Assembly: GCA_003140115.1 (NCBI GenBank)
Contig: PLIQ01000438.1
Location: 48,275-87,191 of the forward strand
DNA: 38,917 nt
DNA from: Actinomycetota bacterium
GTDB lineage: Bacteria > Actinomycetota > Actinomycetes > Streptosporangiales > Streptosporangiaceae
Direction: 5' to 3'
In this document: piece after piece, positions 1 through 7,700 of the stretch
Position numbering within the stretch: the first letter of the stretch is position 1
Layout of the letters: each line of letters begins with the position of its first letter
Program-made: the position numbers and the translations under genes
Notes under the pieces: generated by a model
What the model saw: the letters and a program-made list of their open reading frames with translations, nothing else
What the model was told of the DNA's origin: nothing
The model's database searches: none

Positions 1-768
1 CTGGACCGCGACGTGGTCCGCGCCCGCGTCCAGGTGCGCGGTCACGCCCCGGCCGAGCGTCTCCGCGTCGCCGTGCACGACCAGCGCGTCGATCAGCGCG
101 TCGCTGCCGCCGTCGGCTAGGTCGGCGTCCGCCCAGCCGAGCCGGCGCAGGTTGCTGACGTAGTTGGTCAGGCCAAGGTAGGGGTTCTGCACGCGCGGTC
201 GGCCGAGGGCGCGAGCCCGCTCGGGGTCGGTGTCCAGGACCACCTTCTGCTCGGGCGCGAGCAGCGGTCCGGGGCCCAGGATCTGCCGGGCCTCGCGGGT
301 GTGCTCCGGCGTGACCAGGTAGGGATGCGCGCCCGCGGACCGGTCGGCGGCGAGCCGCAGGACCCGCGGGCCGAGGGCGGCCAGCGCCCGTCCTTCGGCC
401 GGGACCTCGAGCTCGTCGAGTTCGTCGAGGTAGCTGACCAGCTTGGCGTAGGGCCGTTGGTACTGCGTGGTAGCTTCGGGATGGCCGATGCCCAGGCCGA
501 GGAGGAAGCGGCCCGGATGCCGGGCCGTGATCCGGTGATAGGAGGCGGCCACGGTAGTGGCGTCGTCCTTCCAGACGTTGACGATCCCGGTGGCTACCGC
601 GATGTGGTCCGTCGTGGCCAGCAGGTTCTCGACGACGCCCAAGTCGCCGGCGGGGGAGCCACCCACCCAGATCGCCCCGTAGCCCAGCGCCTCCACCTCG
701 GCCGCGAGGTCCGGGGTGAGCCCCGAAGGGTGCCTCCAGATACCGATCCTGCCCAATTCGATAGTCAT
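1..768 (-). CDS. LLM-class F420-dependent oxidoreductase, 3' end cut by window edge
   Basis: The reading frame starts at ATG 768 on the minus strand and runs 256 codons without a stop to base 1, so the C-terminus lies outside the window. The N-terminus (MTIELGRIGIWRH) continues through a TIM-barrel-like pattern with EALGYGAIWVGGSP, then LATTDHIAVATGIVNVW and PGRFLLGLGIGHPE. These are hallmarks of the luciferase-like monooxygenase superfamily that uses reduced coenzyme F420 (or FMN) to reduce or oxidise small organic substrates in the cytoplasm. The particular substrate cannot be read from the sequence. It is divergent from the padR gene, with only about 90 bases between the two starts, so the PadR-like regulator could also act here, although nothing shows this directly. 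The fold assignment is confident; F420 rather than FMN is inferred from the subfamily and the actinobacterial context. Confidence 0.85.
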   Translation of the reverse strand, partial: MTIELGRIGIWRHPSGLTPDLAAEVEALGYGAIWVGGSPAGDLGVVENLLATTDHIAVATGIVNVWKDDATTVAASYHRITARHPGRFLLGLGIGHPEATTQYQRPYAKLVSYLDELDELEVPAEGRALAALGPRVLRLAADRSAGAHPYLVTPEHTREARQILGPGPLLAPEQKVVLDTDPERARALGRPRVQNPYLGLTNYVSNLRRLGWADADLADGGSDALIDALVVHGDAETLGRGVTAHLDAGADHVAVQ

Positions 769-857
769 GCCATCGACAAGCCGAGCCAGGCCGTTTTTCA
801 TTCCGTCCGCGGGGTTACCGATGGACAGAGAATGTCTATATAGGTAGAGTGCCACTC

Positions 858-1220
858 ATGGGATCGCGGTCTGAGTTCTCGCCGCAGACGCTGGCGGTGC
901 TGGCGGCGCTGAGTGGACAGCCGTCGGCGTGGCAGCACGGATACGCGCTGGCTCGGGAGACCGGGCTGAAGTCGGGCACGCTGTACCCGATCTTGATCCG
1001 GCTCGCCGACCGGGGCCTGGTCCAGGCGTGCTGGCAGGACGAGCCCGTGCCGGGTCGGCCGCGCCGGCATCTGTACCGCCTCACTGCCGACGGGCTGGCC
1101 AGCGCCAGGACAGCCCTGGCCGAGGCGGAACTAGCTGCGGCGGAGCGGCCCGCCACCACGGCGCGTCCGGGTACGAGCGCCCGGCGCGGGCACGGTGTCG
1201 CGGCGCCCGTAGTGCCATGA
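858..1220 (+). CDS. PadR-family transcriptional regulator
   Basis: This is a protein of about 120 residues with the PadR winged-helix pattern. A helix (SPQTLAVLAALSG) is followed by HGYALARETGLKSGTLYPILIRLADRGLVQ, the recognition helix and start of the wing, then a wing with PGRPRRHLYRLTADG and an alanine-rich C-terminal helix. PadR proteins bind operator DNA as dimers and usually repress a neighbouring membrane or export gene in response to a ligand. ATG 858 is chosen because GGTAG lies about ten bases upstream; a GTG at 849 in the same frame is the alternative. The stop overlaps the ATG of the following membrane-protein gene by four bases (ATGA), so the two are translationally coupled. A second, truncated copy of its wing region occurs at about 2457-2540. 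Confidence 0.85.
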   Translation: MGSRSEFSPQTLAVLAALSGQPSAWQHGYALARETGLKSGTLYPILIRLADRGLVQACWQDEPVPGRPRRHLYRLTADGLASARTALAEAELAAAERPATTARPGTSARRGHGVAAPVVP

Positions 1221-2521
1221 GATGGCGGAGCCGGATCGCGGCCGCGGTGGGTCGGGGTGCGGTGCGGTTGGTGCCCGCAGGTCGGCGGGACTGGGCCGAG
1301 GCGGTCTGGGCCGAGGCGCACGAGGTGCCGGCAGGCTGGCCGCGGCTGGCCTGGCGGGCGGGCGGTCTGGGGCTGATTGCGAAGGAGGGGCAGATGGCAC
1401 GCACGATCGGCAGCTGGTTGCTGTTCGCGGGGGCGGCGGGGGCGGCGGCCTGGGGGGCCTGGCCAGGCTCCCCAGTCAGCCATGCCGCCCCGGTCCAAGG
1501 CGGCATCATCATCACGTTGGCACTGCTGGTCTGCCTTCCGCTGCTGACCCGTTTGGTGCTCGGATCGCCCGCCAACCGGGCGGCCCGGTGGCTCCGGGCT
1601 GGCTTCTACGTCGCGATCCTGGCCGTGATGCCAGCCGAGACCGCCATCCGGCTGTTCCTCGGCGCGGACCCGCGATCAGGTATTGACCGGCATATCTTCG
1701 ATGTCATCCAGGGCCCGGCGGTGCCGGGCACCGTGTCCGGCAGCGCGGGCTGGGCAGGCGAGATAGGGATCCTGGTCGTCACGGGCTGCTTTCTGGTGGT
1801 CCTCCTGGCGCTGACCGCACGTCGTACGCCGGTGGCCCCGGCCACGCTGGCTATCGGCGCCGGTGCGGGCCTAATGCTGGGCGTGGCGATGTATGCAATC
1901 TCACCGCTCGGGCTCAACATCAAGTTCCCAGACCGGCCATGGCTGCACGGCTCCGCAGCTGACGCGGTCGGGACGCTGGCCTGGATCCTGCTGTTCGGCG
2001 CGCCGTTGGTCGCCGGAGCCCTCGCGGGACGGCGCTGCAGGGTCGACGACGACCCCGCCAAGGCAGTCGTGGCCCAAATCTGGCAGGGTATGGCCGCCGG
2101 GGTGGTGTCCGGCGGCGTCGGGGCCGCACTCGTCACCGTGCTCGGCGCTGGCACTACCGCCCTCGTGGTCAGTTCGGCCTGGGTGCGGGATTTGCTCTAC
2201 CACGGGCAGCACGTGACCGCCTCCGCGGTTTACGGCCGTGAGCTTTACGCGAGCCAGGACGTCCCCACTTACGTCCTCCTCCTCTTCGTCTTCCCGTTTA
2301 TCGGGCTCATAATGGGCCTGATCGGCACGGGGATCGCCAACCCGAACCCTCGGCTGGCGGACGGCGGCCGCCCGGGGGGCCCGCCGGGTCCCGGTGCGCC
2401 CGAGCCGCTGCCGGCTCCGCCCGACGGCGGCCGGCACGTCGATGCGGAAGAACCGACCGTGCTGGCAGGAGGAGCCGATGCCGGGCCGACCGCGCCGACA
2501 CCTGTACTGGCTCACCACTGA
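1217..2521 (+). CDS. PadR-linked polytopic membrane protein, copy 1 (abnormal C-terminus)
   Basis: The protein has 434 residues, and its ATG sits inside the padR stop (ATGA). A cytoplasmic N-terminal segment (RLVPAGRRDWAEAVWAEAHEVP, about residues 17-38) resembles the prefix seen on membrane partners of actinobacterial PadR regulators. About eight hydrophobic segments follow, for example SWLLFAGAAGAAAW, ITLALLVCLPLLTRLVL, VVTGCFLVVLLALTA and VLLLFVFPFIGLIMGLIG. No catalytic or nucleotide-binding motif was seen, and the molecular role is unknown. Compared with the neighbouring copy (2478-3716), the homologous part ends at about base 2340 (GIAN). The remaining ~60 residues are proline/glycine-rich and read out of frame into the duplicated padR remnant, so the native stop seems to have been lost when the duplication formed. 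The gene overlaps the start of copy 2 by 44 bases. Confidence 0.75.
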   Translation: MRWRSRIAAAVGRGAVRLVPAGRRDWAEAVWAEAHEVPAGWPRLAWRAGGLGLIAKEGQMARTIGSWLLFAGAAGAAAWGAWPGSPVSHAAPVQGGIIITLALLVCLPLLTRLVLGSPANRAARWLRAGFYVAILAVMPAETAIRLFLGADPRSGIDRHIFDVIQGPAVPGTVSGSAGWAGEIGILVVTGCFLVVLLALTARRTPVAPATLAIGAGAGLMLGVAMYAISPLGLNIKFPDRPWLHGSAADAVGTLAWILLFGAPLVAGALAGRRCRVDDDPAKAVVAQIWQGMAAGVVSGGVGAALVTVLGAGTTALVVSSAWVRDLLYHGQHVTASAVYGRELYASQDVPTYVLLLFVFPFIGLIMGLIGTGIANPNPRLADGGRPGGPPGPGAPEPLPAPPDGGRHVDAEEPTVLAGGADAGPTAPTPVLAHH

Positions 2522-2541
2522 CGGGCTGGCCAGCGCTGCCG
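2457..2541 (+). pseudogene. Remnant of a duplicated padR wing region
   Basis: In the frame of the downstream membrane protein this stretch encodes CWQEEPMPGRPRRHLYWLTTDGLAS. It matches CWQDEPVPGRPRRHLYRLTADGLAS near the end of the intact PadR (bases about 1027-1102) almost residue for residue. The DNA-binding helices in front of it and the C-terminal helix behind it are missing. It shows that the padR/membrane-protein pair was duplicated in tandem and that the second padR was then reduced to its wing. Confidence 0.7.
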
Positions 2542-3716
2542 CGTCGGCCAGGCTGGGCAGCGCTGCACCCACGGCCGGGCGAGGCGTGCTGCGGCTGGTG
2601 CCAGCGGCGCGGCGGGACTGGGCGGAGGCGGTCTGGGCCGAGGCGCATGAGGTGCCGGCGGGCTGGCAGCGGCTGGCCTGGCAGGCGGGCGGAGTGCGGC
2701 TGATAGCGAAGGAGGCGCAGATGGTACGCAGGACCGGCATCCTATTGCTGTTCGCGGCGGCCGCAGGGGCGGCGGCCTGGGGAGCCTGGCCGGGTTCCCG
2801 GGTCAGCCATGGCGCCGCGGTCCAAGGCGGCATTATCGTTACGGTGCTGCTCCTGGCCGGCCTACCGTTGCTGACCCGCTTGGTACTCGGGCCGCCCGAC
2901 AGCCGGGCGGCCCGGTGGCTCAGGGCCGGCTTCTACGCCGCGATCCTGGCCGTGATGCCGACCCAGGGCGCCATCGGGCTGTTCGTGGGCATGGTCCCGC
3001 GAGGGGGTATCGATCGGCATACCTTCGACGTCTTCCAGGGCCCGGGGGTGCCAGGAAGCTCGTCCGGCGGTCCTGACTGGGCCGGTGAGATAGGGATCCT
3101 GATCTTCACGGCCTGCTACCTGGCGATCATCCTGGCGCTGACCGCGCGCCGCGCCCCGGTGGCCCCGGCCACGCTGGCCATTAGTGCCGGCGCGGGCCTG
3201 GCCCTGGGCGCCGTGATGTACGCGGTGGCACCGCTCGGGCTCAACTTCAAGTACCCAACCAGGCCATGGCCGCCCGGTTCCGCGGTTGACGCGTTCGTGG
3301 CCCTGGCCTGGATCCTGGTGTTCGGTGCGCCGTTGGCCTGCGGCGTTATCGCGGGGCTGCGCTGCCATGTGCCGGACGACCTCGGCCAGGCATCCGTCGC
3401 CCGGGCCTGGCAGGGCTTGGCCGCGGGGCTGGTATCCGGCGGCGTCGGGGCCTTGTTCGTCACCGTATTCGGCAGCGGCACGACCGCGCTGCTGGTCAAG
3501 TCGGCCTGGGTGCGGGACTTGCTCTACCACGGGCAGCACCTGACCGCCTCCGCGGTCTACGGCCGTGAGCTCTACGCGAGCCAGGACGTGACCGCTTACT
3601 TCGCCCTTCTCGTGGGCTTTCCGCTCATCGGGACCGTGATGGGCTTGACCGGCGCAGGGATCGCCAACGCGATCCGCCAGCAGCCGGAGCGCGCTCCGGA
3701 GAAGGTGACCGTCTAG
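2478..3716 (+). CDS. PadR-linked polytopic membrane protein, copy 2 (fused to PadR remnant)
   Basis: This is a 412-residue paralog of the preceding protein, strongly similar throughout (shared RLVPA.RRDWAEAVWAEAHEVPAGW, ARWLRAGFY.AILAVMP, WVRDLLYHGQH.TASAVYGRELYASQDV). ATG 2478 is chosen because a very good ribosome site (AGGAGGAG, 2467-2474) lies just upstream. With that start the first ~22 residues are the PadR wing remnant, followed directly by the membrane-protein prefix; the normal start region of the membrane protein is deleted. About eight membrane spans follow. The C-terminus (IRQQPERAPEKVTV) is probably the native end that copy 1 has lost. Function is unknown; presence with a PadR suggests a ligand-responsive membrane protein. 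The stop overlaps the convergent SPFH gene by four bases. Confidence 0.75.
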   Translation: MPGRPRRHLYWLTTDGLASAAASARLGSAAPTAGRGVLRLVPAARRDWAEAVWAEAHEVPAGWQRLAWQAGGVRLIAKEAQMVRRTGILLLFAAAAGAAAWGAWPGSRVSHGAAVQGGIIVTVLLLAGLPLLTRLVLGPPDSRAARWLRAGFYAAILAVMPTQGAIGLFVGMVPRGGIDRHTFDVFQGPGVPGSSSGGPDWAGEIGILIFTACYLAIILALTARRAPVAPATLAISAGAGLALGAVMYAVAPLGLNFKYPTRPWPPGSAVDAFVALAWILVFGAPLACGVIAGLRCHVPDDLGQASVARAWQGLAAGLVSGGVGALFVTVFGSGTTALLVKSAWVRDLLYHGQHLTASAVYGRELYASQDVTAYFALLVGFPLIGTVMGLTGAGIANAIRQQPERAPEKVTV

Positions 3717-4885
3717 CCGCCGACCCGCGTACCGCAGTTCGCGCAGAAGCGAGCCCCGCCGGGCAGTTCGTTGCCGCATTCCGCGCAATGCGGAACGGCG
3801 GGCGCGAGCCCTTGCCCGCAGCTCATGCAGAACTTCGCACCGGCCGGGTTCGCGGCCTGGCAGGACGCGCACACCGCTCCGGCCGCGGTCTGCGGGGCCG
3901 CAGGAGCCGCAGGAGCCTGGGGGGCTGGCGGAGCCTGCGGCGGACCACCCTGGGGCTGGCCACCACCCTGCCCGTACGGCACGCCGTACTGGGCGGCCGC
4001 CCGCTGCGCCGCCTCGGCCTGCTGCGATTGCATGGCCTGCGCCTGCTGCGCCCCGAACGCGCTGGCCAGACCGAACCCGGCGCCGAGGAACGCGCCTTCG
4101 GTACCGGCGCCGCCCTTGGCCAGGCCCTGCCCGGCACCCAGCGCCATCTCGCCCGCGGCATAGTTCTGGAAGCCGCCGGCCAGCTGCGAGTAACTGGTGT
4201 CCTTGGCCAGCTGCTTGAGCTGCTGTTCGTCCTCGGGGGAGAGGTTGACGTCGAAGTTGCCCATCCGGGTCAGCTGGACGCCGTAGGCGGCGAGCTGACC
4301 GTTGCCGGCGTCGATGGTGTTCTGCTCGATCTCCGCCGAGTACGCCATCAGACCCAGGATCGGCCACCCGTTGCGGACGATCTGGGTGGTGACGTGGGTC
4401 CGCAGCACCTTCAGCAGCTGATCGCTGACCCACCCGGCGATCCGCTCGTTGTCGGTGACGTCGACCGTGGCGGTCAGGTTGGTGATCAGCCGCACCGGGT
4501 CGGCGACGCGCAGCGCGTAGTCCCCGAACACCCGAAGCGTCACGACCAGCCCGGTCCGCGGGTCCTGCACGTCATCGACCCGCCCGCCGAACTTGAAGCC
4601 GGTGTACTCGCGGGTGCCGACGAAGTACATCTCGGCCCGGTAGGCGTTCCCGCCGCTGACGACGTCGATGATCGCGCCGAGTCCAGGCAGCTCGTTGGCG
4701 TCGATCTGGTGTCGGCCTGGGCCCAGGGTCTGCACGACCTGGCCCGTGTTGACGAACAGCGCCATCTCGTCCGCGTTGACGATCGCACGCGTGTAGCGAC
4801 GGATGGTGACGTCCGGCCATTTGAAGACGATTTGACCTTTGCGGTCATCAGGTACGGCGATGAACTCCCGCCCGAGCAGTGCCAT
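3713..4885 (-). CDS. SPFH/band-7-type protein with C-terminal double zinc ribbon
   Basis: This 390-residue protein has three parts. The N-terminal ~240 residues carry an SPFH (stomatin/prohibitin-like) pattern: ADEMALFVNTGQVVQTLGPGRHQI, then a beta-rich core and a helical stretch (DERIAGWVSDQLLKVLRTHVTTQIV) ending in EQQLKQLAKD. A Gly/Ala/Gln/Pro-rich linker follows. The last ~50 residues hold four CxxC pairs (CASC, CMSC, CAEC, CANC), that is two rubredoxin-like zinc ribbons. Proteins of this build resemble the Bacillus YdjI/virion-core-like group and are thought to form membrane-associated or cytoplasmic assemblies. ATG 4885 is preferred; an in-frame TTG at 4933 would add 16 residues. It is divergent from two zinc-ribbon AIM24 genes, which suggests a shared assembly. 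The biological role is not established. Confidence 0.85.
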   Translation of the reverse strand: MALLGREFIAVPDDRKGQIVFKWPDVTIRRYTRAIVNADEMALFVNTGQVVQTLGPGRHQIDANELPGLGAIIDVVSGGNAYRAEMYFVGTREYTGFKFGGRVDDVQDPRTGLVVTLRVFGDYALRVADPVRLITNLTATVDVTDNERIAGWVSDQLLKVLRTHVTTQIVRNGWPILGLMAYSAEIEQNTIDAGNGQLAAYGVQLTRMGNFDVNLSPEDEQQLKQLAKDTSYSQLAGGFQNYAAGEMALGAGQGLAKGGAGTEGAFLGAGFGLASAFGAQQAQAMQSQQAEAAQRAAAQYGVPYGQGGGQPQGGPPQAPPAPQAPAAPAAPQTAAGAVCASCQAANPAGAKFCMSCGQGLAPAVPHCAECGNELPGGARFCANCGTRVGG

Positions 4886-4960
4886 GGCAGAACCATACCC
4901 GCTGCCGAACTTTGAGGTATAAGACGATGTCAAAGGTCACTTCCCTGCTATCTTCCGAGC

Positions 4961-5758
4961 GTGGAAATGATCCAGTGCCAGTGGTGCCACGCCCAGAATC
5001 AGGCGGGCGCCACCAGTTGTCAGACCTGCGGCGCTCCACTCGACGAGCGGGACAAGGTCAGCGACTCCGGCTGGCGCGAGGCGCCCCGGCTGCGCGACAT
5101 GACCGAGTTCCAGTTCTCCGGCAGCACCTGCCAGGTCGAAGGCGAGCTCGTCCCGGTGGCGGAGATCAGCCTCCACCCGCAGGACGGCGTGTACTTCGAG
5201 CACCACGTGCTGCTGTGGAAGGACGAGTCGGTGCCGCTGTCGTCGATGAACACCGGCGGCGGGATGAAGCGCACGATCGGCGGCATGCCGCACATCGTGA
5301 CGGTGGCCAACGGCCCGGGCCGGATCGCGTTCTCCCGGGACGCGCCCGGCGAGCTCGTGGTGCTGCCGCTGCACCCCGGCATGGAACTGGATGTCCGCGA
5401 GCACGCCTTCTTGGTTGCCTCGCACAGCGTCCAGTACTCCTTCGTGCGGATCAAGGGCCTGGTCAACCTGCTGCACGGCGGGAACGGCATGTACGTGGAC
5501 CGCTTCGTCACGACCGGCTACCCCGGCATGCTGCTGCTGCACGGGAACGGGAACGTGCTCGAGCGGACCCTGCGGCCGGGCGAGAAGATCCTGGTCGAGC
5601 CCGGCGGTTTCCTCTACAAGGACTCCACGGTGCAGATGCAGGCCGCGCAGATGCCGCTCAAGACCGGCATGCTGCGGCACGGCATGTACCTGGCCGAGAT
5701 GACCGGGCCCGGCCGGGTCGGCATCCAGTCGATGTACGTCCACCACCACGCCGACTGA
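4961..5758 (+). CDS. AIM24-family protein with N-terminal zinc ribbon, paralog 1
   Basis: The protein has 265 residues. Cys6, Cys9, Cys20 and Cys23 form a short zinc ribbon, followed by a linker (VSDSGW) and the AIM24/TRAP-like beta domain: VPVAEISLHPQDGVYFEHHVLLWKDESV, MKRTIGGMPHIVTVANGPGRIAFS, GELVVLPLHPGMELDVREHAFL and a C-terminal GPGRVGIQSM. AIM24 domains are double-stranded beta-helix proteins; the mitochondrial member affects inner-membrane organisation, while the bacterial members are uncharacterised. The GTG start at 4961 keeps the ribbon complete; ATG 4967 would still include it. TATCTT lies six bases upstream of the GTG, so a leaderless transcript is possible. The gene is eight bases before its paralog. 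It is divergent from the SPFH/zinc-ribbon gene, so the three probably act together. Confidence 0.85.
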   Translation: MEMIQCQWCHAQNQAGATSCQTCGAPLDERDKVSDSGWREAPRLRDMTEFQFSGSTCQVEGELVPVAEISLHPQDGVYFEHHVLLWKDESVPLSSMNTGGGMKRTIGGMPHIVTVANGPGRIAFSRDAPGELVVLPLHPGMELDVREHAFLVASHSVQYSFVRIKGLVNLLHGGNGMYVDRFVTTGYPGMLLLHGNGNVLERTLRPGEKILVEPGGFLYKDSTVQMQAAQMPLKTGMLRHGMYLAEMTGPGRVGIQSMYVHHHAD

Positions 5759-5766
5759 ATACTGAG

Positions 5767-6648
5767 ATGAATACATACATCTGCCGGTACTGCCGCCAGC
5801 CGAGCGACCCGAGCTCACCGACCTGCCCGCTGTGCGGGGCGCCGGTCGACATCCGGTCCTCGGTCAGCGACTCGGGGTGGGTCCAGCAGCCGCCGATCAA
5901 GGACATGGCCCGGCTCCAGTTCGGCCAGTCCCACATCCAGATCGCGGGCACCACCGTGCCCGTCGCGGAGTTCAGCCTCGCGGCGAACGACTGGATCTAC
6001 TTCTCCCACCACGTCCTGCTGTGGACCGAGCCGGGCACCAAGCTGACCAACATGCCGATGCGCGGCGGGTGGAACCGCACGCTGGCCGGCCTGCCGCTGA
6101 TCATGGTCGAGGGCCGCGGTCCCGGCCACCTAGCGCTGTCCGACAACCACGCGGGCGAGGTCGTGGCCCTGCCGCTGCAGCACAACCAGCAGATCTGGGT
6201 CCGTGAGCACCGCTTCTTGACCGCAACGGGGAACGTCAAGTACGACTGGCATCCCACCGGCGTCTGGTACACCACCGGCACCGGCGATGACCAGGAGACC
6301 CGCTATCCGATGGGTCAGTACGGCGACACGTTCGCCGCTACCGGTGGACCGGGGCTGCTGCTGCTGCACTCGCCGGGCAATACCTTCGTCCGCGACCTGC
6401 AGCCCAACCAGACCCTGCTGATCCAGCCGAGCGCCCTGCTCTACCGAGATGTGTCGGTCCGGATGTCCTTGCACCTGGAGTACCCCCGGAACATGGGCTT
6501 CGCCTTCTGGAACAACCGGTGGAGCTACCGCAGCATCTGGCTTCGGCTGTTCGGTCCCGGCCGGGTCGCGGTGCAGTCCATGTACGCCGCACCCGAGGAC
6601 ACGGACATAATCACCAACCACTCCTACGCGACGACGCACCACTGGTAA
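5767..6648 (+). CDS. AIM24-family protein with N-terminal zinc ribbon, paralog 2
   Basis: This 293-residue paralog of the preceding gene has its four ribbon cysteines at the same positions (6, 9, 20, 23) and the same VSDSGW linker. The AIM24 domain follows (VPVAEFSLAANDWIYFSHHVLLWTEPGT, NRTLAGLPLIMVEGRGPGHLALS, GEVVALPLQHNQQIWVREHRFL, GPGRVAVQSMY). It carries an insertion of roughly 25 residues in the middle (WYTTGTGDDQETRYPMG), an aromatic-rich segment near the C-terminus (FAFWNNRWSYRSIWLRLFG) and a short polar tail. ATG 5767 lies eight bases after the previous stop, so both are read from one message. No enzymatic residues are apparent; a structural or scaffolding role with the SPFH neighbour is an inference. 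Confidence 0.85.
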   Translation: MNTYICRYCRQPSDPSSPTCPLCGAPVDIRSSVSDSGWVQQPPIKDMARLQFGQSHIQIAGTTVPVAEFSLAANDWIYFSHHVLLWTEPGTKLTNMPMRGGWNRTLAGLPLIMVEGRGPGHLALSDNHAGEVVALPLQHNQQIWVREHRFLTATGNVKYDWHPTGVWYTTGTGDDQETRYPMGQYGDTFAATGGPGLLLLHSPGNTFVRDLQPNQTLLIQPSALLYRDVSVRMSLHLEYPRNMGFAFWNNRWSYRSIWLRLFGPGRVAVQSMYAAPEDTDIITNHSYATTHHW

Positions 6649-6938
6649 CAGTCACGGCGTCAGCGAGGGCCGGGAGTTGAGCGCGGCCACGTCCGGCAGC
6701 GTAGTGGACCGGGTAGGCCTGGTCGAACGCGCCGCAGCGTGAGCGCCGCGTCGATGACCAGCGCGTCCATGATCCCCGGTATACGGGGGCAAACCCCACC
6801 CCAAAGAGGGGTGGAAGCCGCGTTCCCGCTCAGCGGCCCAGTCCCTAGCGTGAACCTCAGGTGCAGACGAGCGTGCCCGCCGCACGGGGGCCGGGCACGC
6901 TCCCGCACGACGAGGCCACAAACTACGGGAGGCACTTC
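6649..6938 (+). promoter_or_regulatory. Leader/intergenic region with three inverted repeats before the ABC-TCS operon
   Basis: No gene is supported in these 290 bases. Three perfect inverted repeats are visible. The first has arms CCCCG and CGGGG around GTATA (6774-6788). The second has CCACCCC and GGGGTGG around AAAGA (6796-6814). The third has 11-base arms GAGCGTGCCCG and CGGGCACGCTC (6869-6879 and 6892-6902). The third lies about 25 bases before the ribosome site of the ABC ATPase gene. They could be operators for the downstream response regulator, or RNA hairpins in a leader. None has a T-run, so a simple terminator is less likely. Confidence 0.5.
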
Positions 6939-7700
6939 ATGATCGAGGCACGCGGCCTGGTCAAGCGCTACGGCCCCACCACCGCCGTGGACAACCTCAG
7001 CTTCGACGTCCGGCCCGGCACGGTGACCGGTTTCCTCGGCCCGAACGGCGCCGGCAAATCCACCACGATGCGGATGATCCTCGGCCTGGACCGGCCGGAC
7101 GCCGGGACGGCCCGGGTCAACGGCAAGAACTACCACGAGCTGCGCTGGCCGCTGCGTGAAGTCGGCGCGCTGCTGGAGGCCAAGGCATTTCACCCTGGGC
7201 GTTCGGCCCGGGCCCACCTCACCGCACTGGCGGCGAGCAACGGCATCCCGCGTCGGCGGGTCAACGAGGTGCTGGAGATCACCGGCATGGGCAAGGCCGC
7301 GGAGCGCCGCGCGGGCAAGTTTTCCCTGGGCATGGCTCAGCGGCTGGGCATCGCCGCCGCGCTGCTCGGCGACCCCGCCGTGCTGCTGCTTGACGAGCCG
7401 GTCAACGGGCTGGACCCGGAGGGCATCCGCTGGATCCGCGGCCTGCTCAAGAACCTGGCGTCGCACGGCCGCACGGTGCTCATCTCCAGCCACCTGATCA
7501 GCGAGATCGCGCAGACTGCGGACCAGCTCATCGTGATCGGCCAGGGCCGGCTGCTGGCCCAGACCACCGTGGCCGAGCTCTGCGCCCGCAGCAGCTCGCT
7601 GGAAGAGGCGTTCTTCCAGCTCACCGACGGCAGCACCGAGTACTCCGCCAGCTACGCGGCCCACTACGGGGCCAACTACCCCCTGAGGAGCGTGTCATGA
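6939..7700 (+). CDS. ABC transporter ATP-binding protein (BcrA/DrrA-like exporter)
   Basis: This 253-residue ATPase of an ABC-2 type exporter has a P-loop GPNGAGKST at residues 34-42, a Q-loop region after it, the degenerate signature FSLGMAQRLGIA in place of LSGGQ, Walker B LLLDEPVNGLDPEG, and a switch histidine in ISSHLISE. The SLGM(A/K)QR signature is typical of the bacitracin/daunorubicin exporter group. The protein powers export of a lipophilic or peptide compound through the permease encoded next to it. ATG 6939 is chosen for the ribosome site GGGAGG at 6927-6932. Its stop overlaps the permease ATG by four bases. The two-component genes downstream suggest induction by membrane stress or antibiotic. 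The substrate is unknown. Confidence 0.93.
   Translation: MIEARGLVKRYGPTTAVDNLSFDVRPGTVTGFLGPNGAGKSTTMRMILGLDRPDAGTARVNGKNYHELRWPLREVGALLEAKAFHPGRSARAHLTALAASNGIPRRRVNEVLEITGMGKAAERRAGKFSLGMAQRLGIAAALLGDPAVLLLDEPVNGLDPEGIRWIRGLLKNLASHGRTVLISSHLISEIAQTADQLIVIGQGRLLAQTTVAELCARSSSLEEAFFQLTDGSTEYSASYAAHYGANYPLRSVS

Noticed and set aside
4928..4933. TTGACA on the minus strand as the -35 box of the SPFH gene
   Set aside because: No acceptable -10 hexamer occurs at 16-19 bases; the sequence at the expected place is GTTCGG.
4910..4935. CTTTGA-N14-TCAAAG inverted repeat between the SPFH and AIM24 genes as an operator
   Set aside because: The arms are only six bases, the spacing is wide and no DNA-binding protein is encoded nearby; chance cannot be excluded.
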